Positions 14,452-19,389 of a stretch of DNA of 19,389 bases are shown here, piece by piece. Every line of letters begins with the position of its first letter. Within the stretch, counting starts at the first letter, position 1. Below the pieces are notes generated by a model that was given only the letters and a program-made list of their open reading frames with translations, was not told the DNA's origin and ran no database searches. The stretch comes from Chitinophagaceae bacterium. GTDB lineage: Bacteria > Bacteroidota > Bacteroidia > Chitinophagales > Chitinophagaceae. Position numbers and translations under genes: made by a program. The stretch covers positions 2,789-22,177 of the forward strand of contig DMPB01000080.1 in the NCBI GenBank assembly GCA_003456175.1, read 5' to 3'.

Positions 14452-15585
14452 TTAAAAGGTAATAACGAGCTTCACTTTCCGCTTTTTTTCTGCATTCCAA
14501 CGCGGACCATTTTGAATAATGTCAATCGCCTTTTGTGCAAGATTGGTTTCGCCAGTAATTAAAGGCTTAATATTAACAGGGTTACCTTGCTTATCTACAT
14601 CAAAAATGATGGTGATGTCTTTATCATTATGAGCAAAATCACCAATGCTATCTACCAATACTTCCAGCTTTTGCTGCTGTACATATTTATAGAATGCTGC
14701 CCAACCACCAATAGGTGTAGCTTGACTTGTATCGTTTGGTAACTTACTTCTACCTAACTGAATTTCTTCTACTTGTAGTGATTCAAAGTTGGCTATGTTG
14801 TTATTTTTTGCTTGGGCCGTAGGGGCTTGCAAAAAGTTTCTTTCTGTTGTAATGAAATTATTGTTGCTGTTAGTAACAGCGTTGCCATAACCCGCATGAT
14901 TACTTGCAATACTTGTTTTGCGGGCAGTAAGTACATTGTCGGCTTCAGCTGTAGAAGCCTTTGCTTCCGCTGTGGCAGCAGTGGTAGATGTAGCTGCTAC
15001 AATAGTTACAGGTACGGTTGTATCTGTTGAAAAATTTGTGTTAGCAGGAGGCATAATGGCAACAGTTTGCTTACTGTTATCTAAGGCAGGCTGTTCTTTT
15101 TTATTGGCATCATCATTTACCGTAAGGTTATTTTTTTCATTAACGGCTGTTGGGCTGGTGGTAGCAACATTATTTGGTACAGTAGTTTTGTTATTGGTGG
15201 TTGTTTTTGGGGTGTTATTCGCTAATTGTTGATGGATAGTTGTGTTTTCTTCCCAATAGCCAATAACGCTAACCAAGGCGATGGCTCCAACGCAGGCTGC
15301 GCCAGCCAGCCAATACCACGATTTACGTAAGTTAGGGATGCTCAGCACCGGTGCTTGTTCAGATTCTTGTGCAATTGCTAGTAGTTGTTGCTCAAGATTG
15401 TTGAGCGCCGGCTGTATTTGTGTTGAAGTAGTGTGTTGATAAGCTTCTAAAGCATCGGCAAGTAAAGGGTCGGTTAATGCTGCTCGTTCCAAGGCATAAC
15501 GTTCATGTGCCGGCATATTTCCGTTCCAATAACGGCTGATGTCGGTATGCGTATAAGGGGTTTGTATATCCTTATTCTGCTTCAT
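14452..15585 (-). CDS. Membrane-anchored anti-sigma-like protein with TonB-like C-terminal domain
   Basis: A 377-residue protein without a cleavable signal. The N-terminal ~85 residues are cytoplasmic and carry DISRYWNGNMPAHERYALER followed by DPLLADALEAY, a pattern seen in Bacteroidota proteins encoded beside ECF sigma factors. One membrane helix follows (about 90-111, WYWLAGAACVGAIALVSVIG). A Thr/Asn/Ala-rich periplasmic linker of about 160 residues comes next. The C-terminal ~90 residues (GWAAFYKYVQQQKLE, ITIIFDVDKQGNPVNIKPLI, RKVKLVITF) resemble a TonB C-terminal domain. The start codon overlaps the end of the sigma-factor gene by 14 nt, so the two are translationally linked. Probable role (inference): it holds the sigma factor at the membrane and responds to a periplasmic signal, the TonB-like domain being sensor or partner contact. 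The linker contains one copy of the dispersed 15-nt motif, read as Leu-Thr-Val-Asn. Confidence 0.75.
   Translation of the reverse strand: MKQNKDIQTPYTHTDISRYWNGNMPAHERYALERAALTDPLLADALEAYQHTTSTQIQPALNNLEQQLLAIAQESEQAPVLSIPNLRKSWYWLAGAACVGAIALVSVIGYWEENTTIHQQLANNTPKTTTNNKTTVPNNVATTSPTAVNEKNNLTVNDDANKKEQPALDNSKQTVAIMPPANTNFSTDTTVPVTIVAATSTTAATAEAKASTAEADNVLTARKTSIASNHAGYGNAVTNSNNNFITTERNFLQAPTAQAKNNNIANFESLQVEEIQLGRSKLPNDTSQATPIGGWAAFYKYVQQQKLEVLVDSIGDFAHNDKDITIIFDVDKQGNPVNIKPLITGETNLAQKAIDIIQNGPRWNAEKKRKVKLVITF
15114..15130 (+). repeat. Dispersed 15-nt motif, copy 7 (inside a coding region)
   Basis: CATTTACCGTAAGGTTA. It is identical over all 17 nt to copy 1, including the TA extension. In the minus-strand anti-sigma-like gene it encodes Asn-Leu-Thr-Val-Asn within the low-complexity linker. 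Confidence 0.8.
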
Positions 15586-16138
15586 TCTTTTCTAAGCATA
15601 TTTTCAAGTTTCTACGTCCATTTTGTATTAAGCTACGCACTTTTGCCCATTCAAAGCCTGTTAATTCGGCCACTTCATGATAGTTTTTTTGCTCTAAATA
15701 AAATAGCCGAATGGCTTGCTGTTGTTGCGCTTGTAATTGTTCAATACAATTTTCAAGTGCAGTCAGCTGCTGCTCTTTCTCCAAAGCTACATCTAGATGC
15801 TCAAAACTTTCATTTTGCATAAAACTAGCATCGAAACTTACCGTTGGTGTACGTTTTTGCTTACGTAGCGCCATTAAACAGTGGTTTCTAGCAACTGTAT
15901 GCAGCCATCCACTAAAGTGTTCAATTTGATGTTGCGGAACTTTTAACACCAACTCTTGGTAAATATTCATCACAGCATCTTTCGCTGCATCTGTGTCTTC
16001 TAAGTATTTAAGGCATGTGCCGAATACTAAACTGTAGTATTTAAGGTACAACTTCGCTAACCATTGTTGGTTGTGCGTTAGTTGATATTGCTCTAACAAA
16101 TAACGATCACTATCGGTATGTGATTGCTGCAAAGACAT
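15572..16138 (-). CDS. ECF-type RNA polymerase sigma-70 factor
   Basis: 188 residues, the usual length for an extracytoplasmic-function sigma factor. Region 2 spans about residues 28-95 (LYLKYYSLVFGTCLKYLED, DAAKDAVMNIYQELVLKVP, FSGWLHTVARNHCLMALRKQ) and binds core polymerase and the -10-like element. Region 4 spans about 125-180 (LQAQQQQAIRLFYLEQKNYH, EVAELTGFEWAKVRSLIQNG), with the helix-turn-helix that reads the -35-like element. The gene is first in an operon with the overlapping membrane anti-sigma-like gene, the standard arrangement for signal-controlled ECF factors. An inverted repeat encloses its start codon (16124-16151) and may control translation. The regulon is unknown. The divergent T9SS-tailed gene and the downstream EEP gene are the nearest candidates. 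Confidence 0.92.
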   Translation of the reverse strand: MSLQQSHTDSDRYLLEQYQLTHNQQWLAKLYLKYYSLVFGTCLKYLEDTDAAKDAVMNIYQELVLKVPQHQIEHFSGWLHTVARNHCLMALRKQKRTPTVSFDASFMQNESFEHLDVALEKEQQLTALENCIEQLQAQQQQAIRLFYLEQKNYHEVAELTGFEWAKVRSLIQNGRRNLKICLEKNEAE

Positions 16139-16151
16139 GGAGGTGCAGCAA
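16124..16151 (-). promoter_or_regulatory. Hairpin enclosing the sigma-factor start codon
   Basis: On the minus strand TTGCTGCA, a 12-nt loop (CCTCCATGTCTT) and TGCAGCAA form an exact 8-bp stem with the ATG in the loop. The 3' arm is codons 3-5 (Leu-Gln-Gln). A nine-T tract (16157-16165) lies immediately upstream on the plus strand. Translational control is inference; the inverted repeat itself is directly visible. Confidence 0.5.
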
Positions 16152-16227
16152 AATAATTTTTTTTTGCTACGCTTGTGTAATTCTCTTCATTTTCTCATCT
16201 CAAGCAGGTATATCAAAACTTGCTCTT

Positions 16228-16992
16228 ATGCTAAAAAGCTTAACATCGTATCTGGTAGCTTACTTTTCAAAGCTAATTGCGTTAATCATATACTTACAAA
16301 TTATTGGTATCAATAACGTACAAGCTCAAGTGAGTATTGTTAGTACCGATACGCTTCATAGTTGTGTAAAAGCTGAAAGAACAATTTTTGTTACCAACGA
16401 AGCTGGCAATAGCGTTGCAGATGCCGAACTACGATCAAATACAGGAGTGTTAGTAGGCATAACCGATAGTACGGGCGTGTTAAAATTGAGTACTACTGTT
16501 ATCAACAAGTATAAATACCTTACGGTAAATGCGGTAGGCTACAGCACACAACTTATAACTATTGATAGTTTGAAGCCGATGATTAAACTTCAAAAAAATA
16601 GCACTGCGTTACCAGATATGATTGTTGTAAGTTTTTCTAGAACAAAGCGTCTTTGTACTGAGACTTGCGGCTTTCGATGTATTACAGCAAGTAAGCAAAT
16701 AACGAAACGAGACAGTATTCATAAACCTAAATATCAGCCTATGGTGCGTGTTTATCCAAATCCGGCAGCAAGAGGCAGTGTAGTTACACTTGAACTTAAA
16801 AGTACCAATGCTGCCTTAATAGAGTGTGTTGATAACAATGGGGTAGTGGTATGGCGAAAATCATTTCCTGAAGGTGCTACACCACTTACTTTAGCGCTGC
16901 CAATACCTAGTAGTTGGGCAGCTGGTATATACTATGTACGTGTAGTAAGGCCATTACAAGCACCTCAAATGCAACGGTTACTGATACAATAA
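16228..16992 (+). CDS. Short secreted protein with a beta-sandwich domain and T9SS C-terminal tail
   Basis: From ATG 16228 the product is 254 residues with an N-terminal signal ending NNVQAQ. The frame is open back to ATG 16120, but that would overlap the divergent sigma-factor start and add a second hydrophobic stretch, so I prefer 16228. Residues about 55-125 resemble a carboxypeptidase-regulatory-like beta-sandwich (TIFVTNEAGNSVADAELRSN, ITDSTGVLKLSTT, YLTVNAVGYSTQLITI). A basic, Cys-containing segment follows (SRTKRLCTETCGFRCITASK). The last ~75 residues are a por-type secretion tail (MVRVYPNPAARGSVVTLELK, GIYYVRVV, RLLIQ), which directs type IX secretion. It is divergently placed from the ECF sigma gene and could be its target (inference). 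It contains one dispersed-motif copy read as Leu-Thr-Val-Asn. No enzymatic function is apparent. Confidence 0.75.
   Translation: MLKSLTSYLVAYFSKLIALIIYLQIIGINNVQAQVSIVSTDTLHSCVKAERTIFVTNEAGNSVADAELRSNTGVLVGITDSTGVLKLSTTVINKYKYLTVNAVGYSTQLITIDSLKPMIKLQKNSTALPDMIVVSFSRTKRLCTETCGFRCITASKQITKRDSIHKPKYQPMVRVYPNPAARGSVVTLELKSTNAALIECVDNNGVVVWRKSFPEGATPLTLALPIPSSWAAGIYYVRVVRPLQAPQMQRLLIQ
16515..16531 (-). repeat. Dispersed 15-nt motif, copy 8 (inside a coding region)
   Basis: The minus strand reads CATTTACCGTAAGGTAT. In the coding direction it encodes Tyr-Leu-Thr-Val-Asn in a beta strand of the secreted protein, the same frame as copies 1 and 7. Confidence 0.8.
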
Positions 16993-17024
16993 TTTCACCC
17001 ATAAGTGTACTAAGTGCTAACTAC

Positions 17025-17032
17025 TATTTTTG
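17025..17032 (+). promoter_or_regulatory. -7 box (TATTTTTG) of bioB
   Basis: An exact match to TAnnTTTG ending 23 nt before the bioB ATG, in a 63-nt gap. No -33 TTG is visible at the expected distance. Confidence 0.5.
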
Positions 17033-17055
17033 TTCCCAACTTTTAAAGCAAAACG

Positions 17056-18078
17056 ATGGAAAACGTAGTTAGAAACGATTGGACGATTGCTGAAATTGAA
17101 AGCATTTACCACAAGCCTTTGCTCGATTTAGTATATCAAGCGGCTACTGTACATCGCCAGTACAATGCTATTGGTGAAGTGCAAGTTTGCACTTTGTTAA
17201 GTATCAAAACAGGAGGGTGCCCAGAAGATTGTGCTTACTGTCCGCAAGCCGCACGCTATCATACCGATATCGATGTACATGCACTAATGAAGAAAGAAGA
17301 AGTGCTTGAATATGCTGCCAAGGCAAAGGCTGCAGGTAGTACACGCTTTTGTATGGGAGCTGCTTGGCGTGAAGTACGTAATAATAAAGATTTTGACCGT
17401 GTGCTAGATATGGTTAAAGGCGTGAATGAGCTTGGTATGGAAGTGTGCTGTACATTGGGTATGCTTACAGAAGAGCAAGCCCAACGCCTTGCCGAAGCTG
17501 GCTTGTATGCTTACAATCATAACCTAGATACTAGTAAAGAGCATTACAGCGAAATTATTACTACACGTACCTACGACGATAGATTGCAAACACTCGATAA
17601 TGTTCGTAAAGCAGGCGTTAGCTTATGTTGTGGCGGTATCATTGGTTTGGGTGAAAAGCATGCCGATCGTATCAACATGTTGCATACTTTGGCAACCTTA
17701 CCAGAACATCCTGAAAGTGTGCCTATCAATGCATTGGTGCCAGTTGTTGGTACCCCCTTGCAACACAATCAAAAAGTAGATGTTTGGGATTTGGTACGTA
17801 TGATTGCTACCGCACGTATTCTAATGCCTAAAGCTATGGTTCGCCTCAGTGCAGGCCGTACAGATTTATCTGTTGTAGAACAAGCGTTCTGCTTTATGGC
17901 AGGTGCTAACAGCATTTTTGCAGGTGAAAAATTACTTACAACGCCTAACCCAAGCTTTGACGACGATAATGCGATGTTTCAATTACTAGGCTTACAACCA
18001 CGTGAAGCATTCAAAAACGAAACGCAAAGTTGTGGTCACCACCACCACGAACAACAAGCTGTTGAAGCAACAGCATAA
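17056..18078 (+). CDS. bioB: Biotin synthase
   Basis: A 340-residue radical SAM enzyme that inserts sulfur into dethiobiotin in the last step of biotin synthesis. The radical SAM cluster motif is CPEDCAYC (Cys55, Cys59, Cys62). The ligands of the second, 2Fe-2S cluster are at Cys99 (RFCMGAAWR), Cys131 or Cys132 (EVCCTLGML), Cys191 or Cys192 ([12 protein letters not shown]) and Arg263 (VRLSAGR). YNHNLDTS and [13 protein letters not shown] are family signatures. All catalytic residues are present and the length is normal. The C-terminus carries an extra Cys-Gly-His-His-His-His segment followed by a Gln/Ala tail. The gene stands alone between its own -7 box and a terminator; no other bio genes are in this window. 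Confidence 0.97.
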   Translation: MENVVRNDWTIAEIESIYHKPLLDLVYQAATVHRQYNAIGEVQVCTLLSIKTGGCPEDCAYCPQAARYHTDIDVHALMKKEEVLEYAAKAKAAGSTRFCMGAAWREVRNNKDFDRVLDMVKGVNELGMEVCCTLGMLTEEQAQRLAEAGLYAYNHNLDTSKEHYSEIITTRTYDDRLQTLDNVRKAGVSLCCGGIIGLGEKHADRINMLHTLATLPEHPESVPINALVPVVGTPLQHNQKVDVWDLVRMIATARILMPKAMVRLSAGRTDLSVVEQAFCFMAGANSIFAGEKLLTTPNPSFDDDNAMFQLLGLQPREAFKNETQSCGHHHHEQQAVEATA

Positions 18079-18107
18079 ATATAACATGTGTTATCACGAA
18101 TAAGTAT

Positions 18108-18133
18108 TAGGGCTTCGCTCAAGCGAAGCCCTA
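18108..18133 (+). terminator. Terminator-like hairpin after bioB
   Basis: TAGGGCTTCGCT (18108-18119) and AGCGAAGCCCTA (18122-18133) form a perfect 12-bp inverted repeat (practical loop TCAA). Instead of a T run it is followed directly by the dispersed-motif cluster. A smaller inverted repeat, ATAACA-TG-TGTTAT (18081-18094), lies between the stop codon and this stem. Confidence 0.75.
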
Positions 18134-18146
18134 TTTACGTAAGTAC
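18133..18146 (+). repeat. Shortened form of the dispersed motif, overlapping copy 9
   Basis: ATTTACGTAAGTAC. Relative to the consensus one C and one G are missing, and these two pair with each other in the hairpin, so TAC-GTAA-GTA remains foldable. Its right end is shared with the next, inverted copy. Confidence 0.6.
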
Positions 18147-18159
18147 CTTACGGTAAATG
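18143..18159 (-). repeat. Dispersed 15-nt motif, copy 9
   Basis: The minus strand reads CATTTACCGTAAGGTAC. Together with the overlapping short form it makes a compact inverted arrangement just after the bioB terminator and 105 nt before the DUF2911 gene start. The 18160-18234 stretch beyond it holds nothing I recognise. Confidence 0.8.
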
Positions 18160-18234
18160 CAGATGCACACTACCACTAACCGAGAAAACCCTAGTTTATT
18201 CCACCATCGGAAAACAAACCAGCAAGTAAGGTTG

Positions 18235-18242
18235 TATGTTTG
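18235..18242 (+). promoter_or_regulatory. -7 box (TATGTTTG) of the DUF2911 gene
   Basis: An exact match to TAnnTTTG ending 22 nt before the ATG at 18265. It supports that start over the in-frame ATG at 18157, which lies upstream of the box. Confidence 0.5.
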
Positions 18243-18264
18243 CCAACACAAACAAGAATGTTGT

Positions 18265-19098
18265 ATGAAAAAGATTTTTGCTATTGCTGCCTTAGCAGCT
18301 TGTACCCAATTACAAGCACAAGTAAGAATGCCACAACCAAGCCCTACCCAAACCATTAGTCAAGAGTTTGGTATGGGTAAAATTGAAATTACCTACAGCC
18401 GTCCGAACGTTAAAGGCCGTACTTTATTTGGCGATAAAACCATGTTGGCACCTTTAGGTGAAATGTGGCGTACGGGTGCTAATGGTGCAACCAAAATTAA
18501 GTTTACCGATGTTGTAATGCTCGGTGGAAAAAATATCGACACAGGTACGTACGTACTTTATACTGTTCCTGGCGCTAAAGAGTGGGAAGTAATTTTGAAC
18601 AAAGGTTTGAGCAATTGGGGTACAGATGGCTACAAGCAAGAGCAAGATGTAGTTCGTTTTAAAGTGCCTGCTATGAAAATGAGCAGCGCTGTTGAAACAT
18701 TCACCATGCAGGTGGCTAACATACAGCCCGAAAGCTGCGAAATTCATTTAATGTGGGGTAAAACTGCTGTTAGCATTCCGGTAACAACCAACATTAAAGA
18801 CCGCTTACGTTCGCAAATTGAAGCAGCTTTACAAACCGATAAAAAGCCTTTCTGGCAAGCTGCTAACTTTTACTACGAGTGGGATAAAGATTACGCTAAA
18901 GCATTAGATAATGTAGAAAAAGCTATTGCTGGTAATCCTAAAGGTTTTTGGATGTATATGTTAAAAGCTCGTATCGAAAAAGCTATGGGTAATGGTGAAG
19001 CTGCAAAAGCATCGGCCAATAAAACGATTGAGCTAGCTACTGAAGCTAAAAATGCCGATTATGTTCGTATGGCACAAGAGTTTTTAGCTGGTAAATAA
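18265..19098 (+). CDS. DUF2911 domain-containing exported protein
   Basis: From ATG 18265 the product is 277 residues with a signal peptide (MKKIFAIAALAACTQLQAQ). The N-terminal two thirds match DUF2911: ISQEFGMGKIEITYSRPNVK, then GRTLFG, LGEMWRTGANGATKIKFT, DTGTYVLYTVPGAKEWEVIL, and a FTMQVANIQPESCEIHLMW strand ending in a TAVSIPVTT segment. The last ~90 residues are helical and Ala/Lys-rich, resembling one or two TPR-like repeats (KDYAKALDNVEKAIAGNPKG, KASANKTIELATEAKNADY). DUF2911 is widespread in Bacteroidota and its function is not established. A frame extension to 18157 exists but contains no signal and starts within a dispersed repeat. The gene is followed by a strong terminator and appears to be transcribed alone. 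Confidence 0.92.
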   Translation: MKKIFAIAALAACTQLQAQVRMPQPSPTQTISQEFGMGKIEITYSRPNVKGRTLFGDKTMLAPLGEMWRTGANGATKIKFTDVVMLGGKNIDTGTYVLYTVPGAKEWEVILNKGLSNWGTDGYKQEQDVVRFKVPAMKMSSAVETFTMQVANIQPESCEIHLMWGKTAVSIPVTTNIKDRLRSQIEAALQTDKKPFWQAANFYYEWDKDYAKALDNVEKAIAGNPKGFWMYMLKARIEKAMGNGEAAKASANKTIELATEAKNADYVRMAQEFLAGK

Positions 19099-19106
19099 GC
19101 ATCAAA

Positions 19107-19121
19107 CATTTACGTAAGTAC
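19107..19121 (+). repeat. Shortened form of the dispersed motif after the DUF2911 gene
   Basis: CATTTACGTAAGTAC starts 9 nt after the stop codon and 14 nt before the terminator stem. It is the same short variant as at 18133, lacking one C and its pairing G. Confidence 0.65.
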
Positions 19122-19133
19122 AAGAGATATACC

Positions 19134-19160
19134 ACGCTACCCAAAAGGGTAGCGTTTTTT
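19134..19160 (+). terminator. Rho-independent terminator of the DUF2911 gene
   Basis: CGCTACCC (19135-19142), loop AAAA, GGGTAGCG (19147-19154), then six T (19155-19160). The A at 19134 extends the stem by pairing with the first T. Confidence 0.92.
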
Positions 19161-19236
19161 GTATCAATTATGCCATATTATTCGTTTTAAACAAGCTGAC
19201 GAGCATCAGCATGAATTCACCTATTTTGCTGTAAGA

Positions 19237-19389
19237 ATGATGTATTTGCTGCTTCGTAGATTATGGTTATTGTGCTGCTGCCTTATTGTAGGCTGGCAAG
19301 TGCATGCTCAGCAATCTACGCTGCGAAAAAAGCAAGTTGTTATTACAAACGATACCATTCGGCTCGATACAGTAAGCATTATCCCTGGT
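19237..19389 (+). CDS. 5' end of an exported protein gene
   Basis: Fifty-one codons are visible before the window ends. ATG at 19237 is followed at once by a second ATG at 19240, and either could start. The opening is a signal peptide with a Leu/Cys-rich core (LWLLCCCLIVGWQV) ending HAQ, after which the mature part begins QSTLRKKQVVITNDTIRLDT. The frame is open to the edge. I do not recognise the family from this fragment. A TATTTTG at 19222-19228 resembles a -7 box but lies very close to the ATG. Confidence 0.7.
   Translation, partial: MMYLLLRRLWLLCCCLIVGWQVHAQQSTLRKKQVVITNDTIRLDTVSIIPG

Noticed and set aside
14812..15232. Plus-strand frames opposite the anti-sigma-like gene
   Set aside because: Their Ala/Val/Cys-rich content is explained by the low-complexity Thr/Asn/Ala codons of the real gene on the other strand.
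15321..15332. ATTTACGTAAGT inside the anti-sigma-like gene as a short motif form
   Set aside because: It shares 12 nt with the short forms but the next bases break the stem, and the bases encode the basic residues before the membrane helix. Too weak to count.
16120..16227. Upstream start (ATG 16120) for the T9SS-tailed protein
   Set aside because: It would overlap the divergent sigma-factor start codon and place a second hydrophobic stretch before a complete signal peptide; ATG 16228 is simpler, though not proven.
17103..17117. CATTTACCACAAGCC inside bioB as another motif copy
   Set aside because: It lacks the complementary GGT end, so the hairpin cannot form, and it encodes ordinary BioB sequence (IYHKP). 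Likely coincidence.

Overview
The window looks like a chromosomal segment of a Bacteroidota bacterium, probably a member of the Chitinophagaceae or a near relative. This placement is an inference from gene content. The signs are type IX secretion sorting domains (gliding-motility type B and por-type), a choice-of-anchor L surface protein, a DUF2911 protein, an ECF sigma factor overlapping a membrane-anchored anti-sigma/TonB-like gene, a uppS-bamA-ompH-ompH run, and TAnnTTTG-like -7 boxes about 22 nt before several start codons. No rRNA, tRNA, CRISPR array, transposase or phage gene was found.

Layout. (1) Positions 1-241 hold the 3' end of an unidentified, possibly outer-membrane, protein gene. 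(2) Positions 371-4751 hold a tandem amidohydrolase locus. Its first gene is split by an apparent one-base deletion near 1739-1746 into two reading frames (371-1831 and 1828-3411). A second amidohydrolase-like gene (3435-4751) follows. Of three amidohydrolase-fold modules, only the middle one keeps the HxH and the other metal ligands. (3) Positions 4871-7183, on the minus strand, hold a large secreted adhesin-like T9SS substrate. (4) Positions 7382-12524 hold an envelope-biogenesis cluster: uppS (undecaprenyl diphosphate synthase), bamA (outer-membrane protein assembly) and two Skp/OmpH-type periplasmic chaperones. (5) Positions 12632-13237 hold an unidentified lipoprotein. (6) Positions 13325-16138, minus strand, hold a secreted endonuclease/exonuclease/phosphatase-fold protein, an anti-sigma/TonB-like membrane protein and an ECF sigma factor. 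A short secreted T9SS-tailed protein diverges from the sigma gene (16228-16992). (7) bioB (17056-18078), a DUF2911 protein (18265-19098) and the start of another exported protein (19237 to the edge) finish the window.

The most unusual signal is not a gene. A 15-nt motif, CATTTACCGYAAGGT, occurs nine times in near-identical form, with two shortened relatives, in 19.4 kb and on both strands. It sits a few bases after stop codons, beside terminators and in inverted pairs. Three copies lie inside coding sequence, always in the frame that reads Leu-Thr-Val-Asn. Each copy can fold as a tiny hairpin, TACC-GTAA-GGTA, whose loop varies only between GTAA and GCAA. One divergent copy carries two changes that restore pairing with each other, and the short variants lack both partners of one base pair. 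Uptake-signal-like sequence, REP-like repeat and RNA 3'-end element are competing explanations. A separate GC-rich, inverted-repeat-bounded stretch of about 80 bp lies at 11159-11238, and a hairpin places the sigma-factor start codon in its loop (16124-16151).
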